The translations under genes and the position numbers were made by a program. A DNA stretch of 64,000 bases from Mycolicibacterium austroafricanum. GTDB lineage: Bacteria > Actinomycetota > Actinomycetes > Mycobacteriales > Mycobacteriaceae. Below the pieces are notes generated by a model. The model was not told where the DNA came from. It made no database searches and worked only from the letters and a program-made list of their open reading frames with translations. The stretch covers positions 33,291-97,290 of the forward strand of contig NZ_CACSIP010000005.1 in the NCBI RefSeq assembly GCF_902705885.1. Reading direction: 5' to 3'. Every line of letters begins with the position of its first letter. Position 1 is the stretch's first letter. Positions 45,501 to 53,739 of this stretch are shown in pieces.

Positions 45501-47693
45501 CTACCGCGCACTCAGCCCTGACAGGGCTCCCGGCAACGGGCCACGGTGCAGCACACCCAGGCGTTGGGTGGCCCTGGTGAGCGCGACGTAGAGTTCGGCC
45601 GCGCCGCGCGGGCCGTCGGCGAGGATGCGTTCCGGCTCCACCACCAACACCGCGTCGAACTCGAGGCCTTTGGCCTCCGCAGGGGCGACGGTGCCCGGAG
45701 CGCCGGGCGGCCCGATTACGATGCTGGTGCCCTCCCGCGCGGCCTCTTCTGCGATGAACTCGTTGATGGCAGTGGCTACTTCGTGCTCGCCGACCTCACG
45801 CGACCACGGCTGGACACCTGTCGCCCGCACCGAGTCGGGCGGCCTGACCCCGGGCGCGAACTCGGCGAGAAGCGCGCCGGCGACGCGCATGATCTCCGCC
45901 GGGGTGCGGTAGTTCATCGACAGCGGTCGGTAGATCCAACGGCCGGGCACGTAAGGCTGGAGCATGGTGTCCCAGGACGTGGCGCCTGCGGCCGACCGGC
46001 GTTGAGCCAGGTCGCCCACCACGGTGAAAGATCTACTCGGACAGCGCCGCATCAGCACCCGCCAGTCCATCTCGGAGAGTTCCTGGGCCTCATCGACCAC
46101 GATGTGGCGGTAGGTCCAGTCCCGATCCGAGGCGGCACGCTCGTCGAGTTCGCGGTTGTCCCGCTCGGTGAAGCGGTCGGCAAGGTCCTCGGCGTAGAGC
46201 ATGTCGGTGGCCAGCAACTGGTCCTCGTCCTCCATGAGGTCTTCGCGGCTGACCATGAGTTCCAGCACGCCCTCGGCGAACTCGGCCTCGGCCCGGCGTT
46301 CCCGTTCGGCTGCCTGATCGGCAGTCGTGTCGCGACCCAGCAGGTCCACCAGTTCATCGAGCAGCGGCACGTCCGACACCGTCCAGCTCTCACCCTGCGC
46401 GCGAAACAGCGCAGGGTCGGCACCCGCGGCCCGTAACCGATCATGTGACGAGTAGAGCTCGCTCAGAAGGGTTTCCGGCGTCAGCTTCGGCCAGAGTTCG
46501 TCGAGCGCTGCCGCAAACCCGGCGTGGTCACCGAGCTCGTCGACCAACTCGGCCCGCAGGTGCTCCCATGCGGCCCGGTCCTCGCGGGTCAGCCACCCCC
46601 GGCCGATCTTGGCGATCGCGCGTTCGGTCAGCACCCATGTGATGACGTCGGTGAAGACCGCGCGGGCGTCGTTGTGCGGCTGTTTGCTCGCGCGGGCCTC
46701 CTGGATGGCCCACTCGGCGGTCTCGGCGTCGATGCGCACGGCGGCGTCGGTCAATTCGATCGGAATCGGGTTCTCGGGAACCCGTTGCCGGTCGGCGATT
46801 GCCGCGTCGAGGACCTCGAGCATCTTCAGCGAACCTTTGAGTCGCGCGGCCTCGGGCGGATCCTCGGCGGTCACTCGCAGACCGGGCACCAGGTCGCCGA
46901 CGGTCATGAACACCACGTTGGATTCACCCAACGACGGCAGAACCCGCCCGACGTGGTTCAGGAAGGCCGGGTTTGGTCCGATTACGAGCACCCCGTGGTG
47001 CTCGATCCGCTGGCGCTGGGTGTAGAGCAGGTAGGCCACCCGGTGCAGCGCGACGACGGTCTTGCCGGTCCCGGGGCCGCCCTCGATCACCAGAACACCT
47101 TGGTGATCGAGCCGGATGATCTCGTCCTGTTCGGTCTGGATGGTGGCGACGATGTCGCGCATCCCGTCACCGCGGGGCGCGTTGACGGCGGCGAGCAGCG
47201 CGGCGTCGCCCGAACCGCCCCGCTCACCGTCACTGGGACGGCCGAGGGTCTCGTCGGTGAAGTCGAGGACCATCCGCCCGCGGGTGTGGAACTGCCGGCG
47301 ACGGCGCATGTTCTCCGGGGAGGCCCCGGTGGCGACGTAGAACGCGCGGGCCGCCGGCGCCCGCCAGTCGAGCAACAGGGTGTCGTAGTCGTTCTCCTCG
47401 TCGAGGAGGCCGATCCGGCCGATGTAGAGGCGATCACCCGAGAGGCTGTCCAGCCGCCCGAAGCACAGCCCGCTGTCGGCCACATCCAGCCGGGCCATCT
47501 GGCGGGCCAGCGCGCGTACCTCGGCGTCGCGTTCCACCAGTGTCTGCCCGCTGCCGCGCAACACCGACTTGTACCGGTGCCCCACCCGCGCGCGCTCGGC
47601 GTCGAGCCGCCCGTAGAGCCCGGCGATGTAGCCCCGCTCGGACTCCAGTTCGGCCGCGTGGTCCTGAAGTTCTGCGTACCCCTGAGTCGACAT
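45501..47693 (-). CDS. helD: RNA polymerase recycling ATPase HelD (class II)
   Basis: A 730-residue SF1-like protein. An N-terminal coiled-coil arm (residues about 5-70) leads to a bipartite ATPase: Walker A GGPGTGKT (205-212), HIVVDEAQELSEMDWR (motif II) and VGDLAQR (motif III), and the ALTRATQRLGVLHRG closing motif. The acidic loop near EDLMEDEDQLL corresponds to the primary-channel loop of M. smegmatis HelD that reaches the RNA polymerase active site. HelD frees stalled RNA polymerase, and relatives (HelR) give rifamycin tolerance. M. tuberculosis has no such gene. No rifamycin-associated element is visible upstream. Confidence 0.93.
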   Translation of the reverse strand: MSTQGYAELQDHAAELESERGYIAGLYGRLDAERARVGHRYKSVLRGSGQTLVERDAEVRALARQMARLDVADSGLCFGRLDSLSGDRLYIGRIGLLDEENDYDTLLLDWRAPAARAFYVATGASPENMRRRRQFHTRGRMVLDFTDETLGRPSDGERGGSGDAALLAAVNAPRGDGMRDIVATIQTEQDEIIRLDHQGVLVIEGGPGTGKTVVALHRVAYLLYTQRQRIEHHGVLVIGPNPAFLNHVGRVLPSLGESNVVFMTVGDLVPGLRVTAEDPPEAARLKGSLKMLEVLDAAIADRQRVPENPIPIELTDAAVRIDAETAEWAIQEARASKQPHNDARAVFTDVITWVLTERAIAKIGRGWLTREDRAAWEHLRAELVDELGDHAGFAAALDELWPKLTPETLLSELYSSHDRLRAAGADPALFRAQGESWTVSDVPLLDELVDLLGRDTTADQAAERERRAEAEFAEGVLELMVSREDLMEDEDQLLATDMLYAEDLADRFTERDNRELDERAASDRDWTYRHIVVDEAQELSEMDWRVLMRRCPSRSFTVVGDLAQRRSAAGATSWDTMLQPYVPGRWIYRPLSMNYRTPAEIMRVAGALLAEFAPGVRPPDSVRATGVQPWSREVGEHEVATAINEFIAEEAAREGTSIVIGPPGAPGTVAPAEAKGLEFDAVLVVEPERILADGPRGAAELYVALTRATQRLGVLHRGPLPGALSGLSAR

Positions 47694-47758
47694 GTGCCCC
47701 TCAACCTACGGAAGGCGCGAGTGCTCCTTCTCCTCCGACCATCCTCCTTGACGCCAGG

Positions 47759-47774
47759 TCGAACATATGTTCGC
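47759..47774 (+). promoter_or_regulatory. LexA (SOS) box
   Basis: TCGAAC-ATAT-GTTCGC matches the mycobacterial SOS box TCGAAC-N4-GTTCGA at 11 of 12 positions. It contains TATGTT, a possible -10 element, and ends seven bases before the ATG of the radical SAM gene, in the 88-base gap shared with divergent helD. Confidence 0.8.
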
Positions 47775-47781
47775 ATAGGGT

Positions 47782-48798
47782 ATGCGGTGGGATCGTCAGG
47801 GCGTCAGCGTGGACGACGGCGCATTGCCAGGACTACAGCGCATCGGCTTCGTGCGCACCGTACGCACCCCCCAGTTCGACAACGTCACCTTCCACGAAGT
47901 GTTGTGCAAGTCGGCGTTGAACAAGGTCCCGGGAACAGCCGAGCACCTACCGTTCCAGTACACCGTCAACGGGTACCGGGGCTGTTCACACGCGTGCCGG
48001 TACTGCTTCGCCCGGCCCACCCACGAGTACCTGGAGTTCGACTGCGGCCGCGACTTCGACAGCCAGGTCGTGGTGAAGACCAACGTCGCAGAGGTGCTGC
48101 GCCGTGAGCTGCGGCGACCGTCGTGGCGGCGGGAAACCGTTGCGCTGGGCACGAATACGGATCCGTACCAGCGGGCGGAGGGCCGTTATGCATTGATGCC
48201 GGGCGTCATCGGCGCTCTCGCCGACTCCGGGACGCCGTTCTCGATCCTGACGAAAGGCACGTTGCTGCGCCGGGACCTGCCGATGCTGACCGAGGTGGCC
48301 CGCCGGGTTCGCGTCGGCGTGGCGGTGTCGCTGGCCGTCGGTGACCCGGAGTTGCACAGCCGGGTCGAACCGGGCACGCCGTCGCCGCAGGCCCGGCTCG
48401 GGCTGATCTCGGCGGTGCGCGCGGCAGGGCTCGATTGTCATGTCATGGTGGCGCCGGTGCTGCCTGGTCTGACCGATTCGACCGAACACCTCGACGACCT
48501 GCTCAGCCGGATCGCGGCGGCCGGCGCAACCAGCGCGACAGTGTTCGGACTGCATCTGCGGGGGTCGACCCGCGGATGGTTCATGGACTGGTTGGCGCGC
48601 ACCTACCCCGAGATGGTCGGCGAGTATCGCCGGCTGTATCGGCGTGGTGCCTACCTGCCGCCGGAGTTTCGCCACGAGCTGAGCAGCCGGGTCTCCCCGC
48701 TGCTCACCAAGCACCGGTTGGCGCGCACACCGCAGCGCAGCGCACCGGTGCGGGCAGCGCCCGCACCGGTGGTGGCTGCACAGCAGACGTTGTTCTGA
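47782..48798 (+). CDS. LexA-regulated radical SAM protein (Rv2578c family)
   Basis: A 338-residue radical SAM enzyme with the cluster motif C68-x3-C72-x2-C75 in GCSHACRYCFARP. The family (SplB-like, Rv2578c) shares the segments TVALGTNTDPYQRAEGRY-like and LTKGTLLRRDLP. Its M. tuberculosis orthologue is a DNA-damage-induced LexA target, and an SOS box lies seven bases upstream here. The protein ends in QQTLF, which fits the beta-clamp-binding motif QxxLF after a Pro/Ala-rich flexible tail. The reaction is unknown. The ATG is almost directly behind the predicted start point, so the message may be leaderless or nearly so. Confidence 0.9.
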   Translation: MRWDRQGVSVDDGALPGLQRIGFVRTVRTPQFDNVTFHEVLCKSALNKVPGTAEHLPFQYTVNGYRGCSHACRYCFARPTHEYLEFDCGRDFDSQVVVKTNVAEVLRRELRRPSWRRETVALGTNTDPYQRAEGRYALMPGVIGALADSGTPFSILTKGTLLRRDLPMLTEVARRVRVGVAVSLAVGDPELHSRVEPGTPSPQARLGLISAVRAAGLDCHVMVAPVLPGLTDSTEHLDDLLSRIAAAGATSATVFGLHLRGSTRGWFMDWLARTYPEMVGEYRRLYRRGAYLPPEFRHELSSRVSPLLTKHRLARTPQRSAPVRAAPAPVVAAQQTLF

Positions 48799-48832
48799 CG
48801 GGCCGTCCTGGCCTGTGGAGAGGTGCCGAGGC

Positions 48833-49744
48833 TCAGGTCGCGGCAGCGACGCTGAACGGTTGCTCGGTCCGGGCGGCGAGATACTCCGGACGGGGCGTGT
48901 CCGCCCGGAACGGGTCGCACAGGCGGTTCTCCACCGAGTTGAACACCAGGAAGATGTTGGACCGCGGGAAGGGCGTGATGTTGGACGCCGATCCGTGCAT
49001 CATGTTCGAGTCGAACCACAGGGCGGTGCCCGCGGGCCCGGTCACCTGCTCGATCCCGTATTGGTCGGCCGCCGCGGTCAACGTCGCCCGGTCGGGAACA
49101 CCGATCTCCTGCTTGACCAGTGACGCCTGGTGATGGTCCTGGGGGGTCTCACCGACACACGGGTAGAACGTGTTGTGCGACCCCGGCATCACCATGAGCG
49201 CGCCGTTGTAGGTGAAGTTCTCGGTCAGCGCGATCGAGCAGGACACCGCGCGCATCAGCGGCATGCCGTCTTCTGCGTGCCAGGTTTCGAAGTCGGAGTG
49301 CCAGTAGAAGCCGCCGCCGGTGAAGCCGGGCATCAGGTTGATCCGCGCCTGGTGCAGGTAGACGTCGCTGCCCAGGAGCTGGCGCGCGACGGGCAGCACG
49401 GTGTCGAGGGTGACCACCTCGGCGATCAGGTCGCTGAGCAGATGCGGTTGGAACACCGAACGGATACCGCCTGACGACTCACGGATGATCCGCGGATCGG
49501 TGTCGTCGGCACGTTCGCCGATCTGCTGGAGCTCGTCACGAACCGGCGGCAGCCAGTTCTCTTCGACGGTCCGCGGCCGCACCAGGTAGCCGTTGGCGGT
49601 CATCGACGTCAGGTCCGCCTCGGCCAGCGGTCCGTCGGACTCCTTGCCCCAGACCGTCGGTTCCCGTCGGACAATCGGCGCGGCGGCCTGAGGCAGGCGG
49701 GTGGGGTAGTGGTCCTGACAGCGGTCGGTGTCGTCGGCGGTCAT
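48833..49744 (-). CDS. ectD: ectoine 5-hydroxylase
   Basis: A 303-residue Fe(II)/2-oxoglutarate dioxygenase of the phytanoyl-CoA hydroxylase-like group. The EctD signature FYWHSDFETWHAEDGMPLMRA carries the metal ligands His and Asp; MMHGSASN carries the second His. It converts ectoine to 5-hydroxyectoine. ATG 49744 overlaps the ectC stop by four bases, so it is last in ectABCD. Confidence 0.95.
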   Translation of the reverse strand: MTADDTDRCQDHYPTRLPQAAAPIVRREPTVWGKESDGPLAEADLTSMTANGYLVRPRTVEENWLPPVRDELQQIGERADDTDPRIIRESSGGIRSVFQPHLLSDLIAEVVTLDTVLPVARQLLGSDVYLHQARINLMPGFTGGGFYWHSDFETWHAEDGMPLMRAVSCSIALTENFTYNGALMVMPGSHNTFYPCVGETPQDHHQASLVKQEIGVPDRATLTAAADQYGIEQVTGPAGTALWFDSNMMHGSASNITPFPRSNIFLVFNSVENRLCDPFRADTPRPEYLAARTEQPFSVAAAT

Positions 49745-50133
49745 CGGATCGCCGCCGCGGGTGGGTAGGCTCCGCTCTCGTCGTGCACCTCCTGCCCTGT
49801 GACGGGCGGATTGAACACACAGAGCATGCGCAGCTGGGTGTGGCAGCTGACGCGGTGCCGTTCGTGGCCGTTGAGCAGATACATGGAACCGGGAGCCAGC
49901 GGATGTTCCTCGCCGGTCTCGTGGTTGGTCAGGGATCCGGTGCCCTCGACCACCCACACGGCTTCGACATGGTGCTGGTAGTGGAACTCGCTCACCGAGC
50001 CGGGCTCGATGGTGGTTTCGTGGAACGAGAATCCGACGCCGTCGTCGGCGAGGATGATTCGTTTCGACCGCCAGTGCTTGGCCGACACGTCGCGTTCGGT
50101 GCCGGTGATCTCTGCGGTGGTACGCACGATCAA
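49741..50133 (-). CDS. ectC: ectoine synthase
   Basis: A 130-residue cupin enzyme that closes N-gamma-acetyl-diaminobutyrate to ectoine. Seen are MIVRTTAEITGTERDV, HYQHHVEAVWVVEGTGSL and PGSMYLLNGHERH. The start is TTG at 50133, supported by AAAGGAG about eight bases upstream and by the conserved MIVR beginning. Confidence 0.96.
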   Translation of the reverse strand: MIVRTTAEITGTERDVSAKHWRSKRIILADDGVGFSFHETTIEPGSVSEFHYQHHVEAVWVVEGTGSLTNHETGEEHPLAPGSMYLLNGHERHRVSCHTQLRMLCVFNPPVTGQEVHDESGAYPPAAAIR

Positions 50134-50167
50134 AGTCGCATCTCCTTTCTTTCAGGTAGTGGGCGAG

Positions 50168-51457
50168 TCAGGGCAGCGTCGCTGCGACCGATTCTGCCAG
50201 GATGTCGATGCCTTTATCCAGGTCTTCCACCGTGGTGGTCAGCGGCGGGAGCAACTTGACCACCTCGTCCCGGGGGCCACTCGTCTCCATCGTCACGCCG
50301 CGGTCGAACGCCGCTCGGCACACCTCGCCGGCCTGGGAGGTTTCGGCGAACTTCAGCCCCTGGGCCATCCCGCGCCCACGGGCGCTGACCCCTTCGTGAT
50401 TCTGCGCGATGGCTTCGAGGCGATCCCTGACATGGCGGCCCTTGGCCTCTGTCTCGTTGGCGAAAGCATCGGAGGCCCAATAAGTCTCGAGCGCCTTGGT
50501 GGCGGTGACGAATGCGGGGTTGTGGCCACGGAAGGTTCCGTTGTGCTCACCGGGAGTCCAGACGTCGAGTTCGCGGCGGAACAACGTCAGCGCCATCGGC
50601 AGACCGTAACCACTGATCGACTTGGACAGCGTGACGATGTCCGGCACGATCCCGGCCTCCTCGAAACTGAAGAACCGCCCCGTGCGTCCGCACCCCATCT
50701 GCACATCGTCGACGATGAGCAGGATGTCTCGGCGACGACACAGTTCGGCCAGCGCCTGGAGCCACTCGGCGCGGGCCACATTCAGGCCACCCTCGCCCTG
50801 CACCGTTTCGACGATGACGGCCGCAGGATGGTTGAGTCCGCCGCCGGAATCGTCGAGCACGCGCTCGAACCAGTGGAAATCCTCGGTCGCACCACCGAAG
50901 TAGTTGTCGTAAGGCATCGGGGTCGAATGGACCAGCGGGATGCCGGCGCCGGCGCGCTTCATCGAGTTCCCGGTCACCGACAACGCTCCCAGCGTCATGC
51001 CGTGGAACGCGTTGGTGAAGTTGATGATCGACTCACGGCCGGTCACCTTGCGTGCCAGCTTCAGGGCGGCCTCGACGGAATTCGCACCGGTGGGACCCGG
51101 GAACTGCACCTTGTAGTCGAGGCCCCGTGGGCGCAGGATCAGCCGCTCGAAGGTTTCGAGGAAGTTGGTTTTCGCCGCGGTCGCCATGTCGAGGGAGTGC
51201 ACGATCATGTCGCTGGCGAGATAGTCGAGCAGCGGCTTCTTCAGGGCCGGGTTGTTGTGCCCGTAATTCAGGGCCCCGGCGCCGGCGAAGAAGTCGAGAT
51301 AGCGCCGGCCGTCGACATCGGTCAGCCAGGATCCCTGCGCGACCGCCATAGTGGTGGGCCAGCTGCGGCAGTAGCTGCGGACCTCGGATTCCACCGAGTG
51401 GTACACCTCGGGGAGGTCGGCATCGGTCAACGGGGGGTTGAGCTCTGAGATCGACAT
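50168..51457 (-). CDS. ectB: diaminobutyrate-2-oxoglutarate aminotransferase
   Basis: A 429-residue class III PLP aminotransferase with K279 (TLSKSISG) for the cofactor, GPTGANSVEAALKLARKVTGR and IVDDVQMGCGRTG. It makes L-2,4-diaminobutyrate from aspartate semialdehyde and glutamate. ATG 51457 follows GAAAGGA; a GTG 12 bases upstream lies inside that site and is rejected. Confidence 0.96.
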   Translation of the reverse strand: MSISELNPPLTDADLPEVYHSVESEVRSYCRSWPTTMAVAQGSWLTDVDGRRYLDFFAGAGALNYGHNNPALKKPLLDYLASDMIVHSLDMATAAKTNFLETFERLILRPRGLDYKVQFPGPTGANSVEAALKLARKVTGRESIINFTNAFHGMTLGALSVTGNSMKRAGAGIPLVHSTPMPYDNYFGGATEDFHWFERVLDDSGGGLNHPAAVIVETVQGEGGLNVARAEWLQALAELCRRRDILLIVDDVQMGCGRTGRFFSFEEAGIVPDIVTLSKSISGYGLPMALTLFRRELDVWTPGEHNGTFRGHNPAFVTATKALETYWASDAFANETEAKGRHVRDRLEAIAQNHEGVSARGRGMAQGLKFAETSQAGEVCRAAFDRGVTMETSGPRDEVVKLLPPLTTTVEDLDKGIDILAESVAATLP

Positions 51458-51465
51458 AAGTCCTT

Positions 51466-52086
51466 TCACAGATCTGAGTTGTCGAGATTCGCGGTGATCG
51501 GACCGATCTGAAGGATCGGTTCGTCTTCGTGCGCCTGGTCGGCATCGAGATGCTCGGCCAGGAATCGTTCGTGTTCGGTGATCGGCACCCCGTGCCGACG
51601 GGCGAAAGCGCCGAACAGCGCGCGTGAGGCGGCGTTACTGGGGGCGACGGTCGCCTCCACGGTGACCGGGTGACCATGGCGGTCTTGGCGGACCCATCGG
51701 GTCAACGTGTCGAGCATGGTTCCTGCCAGACCGGTTCCCCGTGCGGAGGCGGCCACGGCTACCTGCCAGACGAACAGCACTTCCGGCCTGGTCGGTGGGT
51801 GGTAGCCGGTGATCAACCCGCACAGCTCCCCGCCGCGGTCCGCCACGATACAGGTGTCGGCGAAATCGGTGGCCATCAACAGGTACGCGTAGGTGGAGTT
51901 GAGATCCAGCACCCCGGTCGTGGCGACCAGGCGGTGCATTGCGATGGCGTCCGCGTCGGTCGGACGACGCAGGAACTGCTGCCACGAATCAGGCTGTCCG
52001 ACCGAGCTGTTGGCTTCGACGCTGTTCACATCGACTAGACGCGCATCTGAACTCTTCAGCCCAGCGCGCGGCGCACGCACATCCAC
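51466..52086 (-). CDS. ectA: L-2,4-diaminobutyrate acetyltransferase
   Basis: A protein of up to 206 residues with a GNAT domain: VAVAASARGTGLAGTML is the acetyl-CoA-binding motif A. It acetylates diaminobutyrate at the gamma-nitrogen. The start is uncertain: GTG 52086 is the longest, while GTG 52029 would give 187 residues, closer to the typical EctA size; neither has a clear ribosome binding site. First gene of ectABCD. Confidence 0.93.
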   Translation of the reverse strand: MDVRAPRAGLKSSDARLVDVNSVEANSSVGQPDSWQQFLRRPTDADAIAMHRLVATTGVLDLNSTYAYLLMATDFADTCIVADRGGELCGLITGYHPPTRPEVLFVWQVAVAASARGTGLAGTMLDTLTRWVRQDRHGHPVTVEATVAPSNAASRALFGAFARRHGVPITEHERFLAEHLDADQAHEDEPILQIGPITANLDNSDL

Positions 52087-52473
52087 TTGGTTTGGTCACC
52101 ACCGAACAAGTATCGAGTTTCGTCAGTCACGTCATCGGTGGTTCGACCGTATTTCAGCAAATGCGCAGAAGCAAGCAGCGTCGGCACCGAACTCAGTGGT
52201 CGAACGGTTGCCGGCGGCCGCCTCACCTGCTCTGATGCGACTCTCGGCGCGCCGACCGAAGGTTTCCGGGCTGTTACCGAATTGTTATCGACAATTGTCC
52301 GGCAGGCTGGGCGCAAATCCGACATCGCTTGTCGCGCATAGTTTGTCCGCACCATCAGTCAACTTATGCCAGGTATGACCCGGGTCACATTCGCGGGCAA
52401 ACGCAGAACGTTGACTGTGAGTTGCGCTACGGGGATGTGGCTATGGAGATGTGATGGGGTAACCCAGTGGCCG
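52087..52473. other. ectA upstream region
   Basis: A 387-base gap between ectA (reverse) and the acyl-CoA dehydrogenase gene (reverse, ending at 52474). It should hold the ect promoter. A short inverted repeat at 52280-52296 is listed separately. Open frames here have no recognised homology. It is less GC-rich than the flanks. Confidence 0.4.
52280..52296. promoter_or_regulatory. AT-rich inverted repeat upstream of ectA
   Basis: AATTGT-TATCG-ACAATT is a perfect 6-bp inverted repeat with a 5-base centre, 194 bases before the longest ectA start. It could be a MarR- or TetR-type operator. No regulator gene is adjacent. Confidence 0.35.
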
Positions 52474-53739
52474 CTACTGACGGCCGCGCTTGACCTGATT
52501 GAACGGAACGCCCCGGTCGGCGGCGGGCTCGCGCGGAAAGCCCAGGATGCGTTCGCCGATGACGTTGCGGGCCATCTCCGAACTGCCGCCGCCCAACGAC
52601 CCAGTCTGTCGGGAGAGGTACCGGACACCGACGTTGTCCATGAGGCCTGCGAGGTCCCCGCCTTCGTCGACCACGCCGGCAGTGCCGGCGATGGTCAACG
52701 CTGTGTCGACCTCGAGTTCGGTGGTTTCGGCGTGGAAGAGCCTGATCAACGTGCCTGCGTTGGGCGGCAGCGAGCCATCGCCGATGGACTGCGCCACGTG
52801 GGTGATCAGCTGCTCTTTCACCGCGCGGCGCACCAACGCGCGACCGGCCAGGTCCTGGACCCGCAGGTCGTCCCCCTGACCGGTGGCCTCGGCCAGTCCG
52901 ACATGGTCGGGGGGCATCTCGTGGGCGTTCTCCGCACCGGATCCGCTGGCGAACTCCGACCCGCCGCCGACTGCGCGGCGCTCGTGAAAGAGCTGCCGAG
53001 AGGCCACTTCCCAGCCCTTGTTGACTTCACCGACCACTGCGTCGTCGCCCAGTTCGAGGCCGTCGAAGAACTCCTCGCAGAACTCCTCGGAACCGTTGAC
53101 CTCTTTGATGCGGCGCATCGTGATGCCGGGCGAGTTCAGCGGTACCAGGAACATCGTCAGCCCCTCGTGCTTGGGCAGGTTCCAGTCGGTGCGGGCCAGC
53201 AGCAGTCCGTAGTCGCCGGCGAACGCGCTGGTGCTCCACGTCTTGGCACCGTTGATCACCCACTTGCCGTCGCGCCGGTCCGCCCGGGTGATGACACCGG
53301 CGAGGTCGGACCCGCCGCTGGGCTCACTCAGCAGTTGCACCAGGATCTCGTCGCCGCGGATGGCAGCCGAGAGGCGTTCGCGTTTCTGTGCCTCGCTACC
53401 CATGTCGAGGATCGTCGCGGCGCAGATCGTGAACGTGGGGACATTGAGAATGAGTGGCATCTCGTAACCACGGCACTCGGCATCGAACGCCTTCTGGTAG
53501 GAGTGGTCCAGGCCGAGCCCGCCGTACTCCCGCGGGAAACAGATCCCGGCGAAGCCACCCTCGTACAGTCGCTTCTGCAGTTGCTTTGCCCGGTCCCAGG
53601 ATTCGGCCTCTGCGCGCACCGCGTACGGTGGATCGTCGGGGTCGACCCGTGGCATGTTCGCGGCCAGCCACGTGCGGGCACGTGCGGCGAAGTCGGCGAC
53701 CGATTCACTGGTCCCGGTCGAGCTCACGGTTTCCGTCAT
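52474..53739 (-). CDS. acyl-CoA dehydrogenase, longer subunit
   Basis: A 421-residue acyl-CoA dehydrogenase with the segments GFAGICFPREYGGLGLDHSYQ, LLSEPSGGSDLAGV and KTWSTSAFAGD, and a C-terminal domain with SLGGGSSEMARNVIGERILG. It overlaps the next upstream gene, another dehydrogenase, by four bases. Paired fadE genes in mycobacteria often encode alpha2beta2 enzymes in which the flavin and catalytic residue are split between subunits, so a heterotetramer is inferred. Confidence 0.9.
   Translation of the reverse strand: MTETVSSTGTSESVADFAARARTWLAANMPRVDPDDPPYAVRAEAESWDRAKQLQKRLYEGGFAGICFPREYGGLGLDHSYQKAFDAECRGYEMPLILNVPTFTICAATILDMGSEAQKRERLSAAIRGDEILVQLLSEPSGGSDLAGVITRADRRDGKWVINGAKTWSTSAFAGDYGLLLARTDWNLPKHEGLTMFLVPLNSPGITMRRIKEVNGSEEFCEEFFDGLELGDDAVVGEVNKGWEVASRQLFHERRAVGGGSEFASGSGAENAHEMPPDHVGLAEATGQGDDLRVQDLAGRALVRRAVKEQLITHVAQSIGDGSLPPNAGTLIRLFHAETTELEVDTALTIAGTAGVVDEGGDLAGLMDNVGVRYLSRQTGSLGGGSSEMARNVIGERILGFPREPAADRGVPFNQVKRGRQ

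Noticed and set aside
47694..47781. Rifamycin-associated element upstream of helD
   Set aside because: No inverted repeat of that type is present; the only palindrome is the LexA box.
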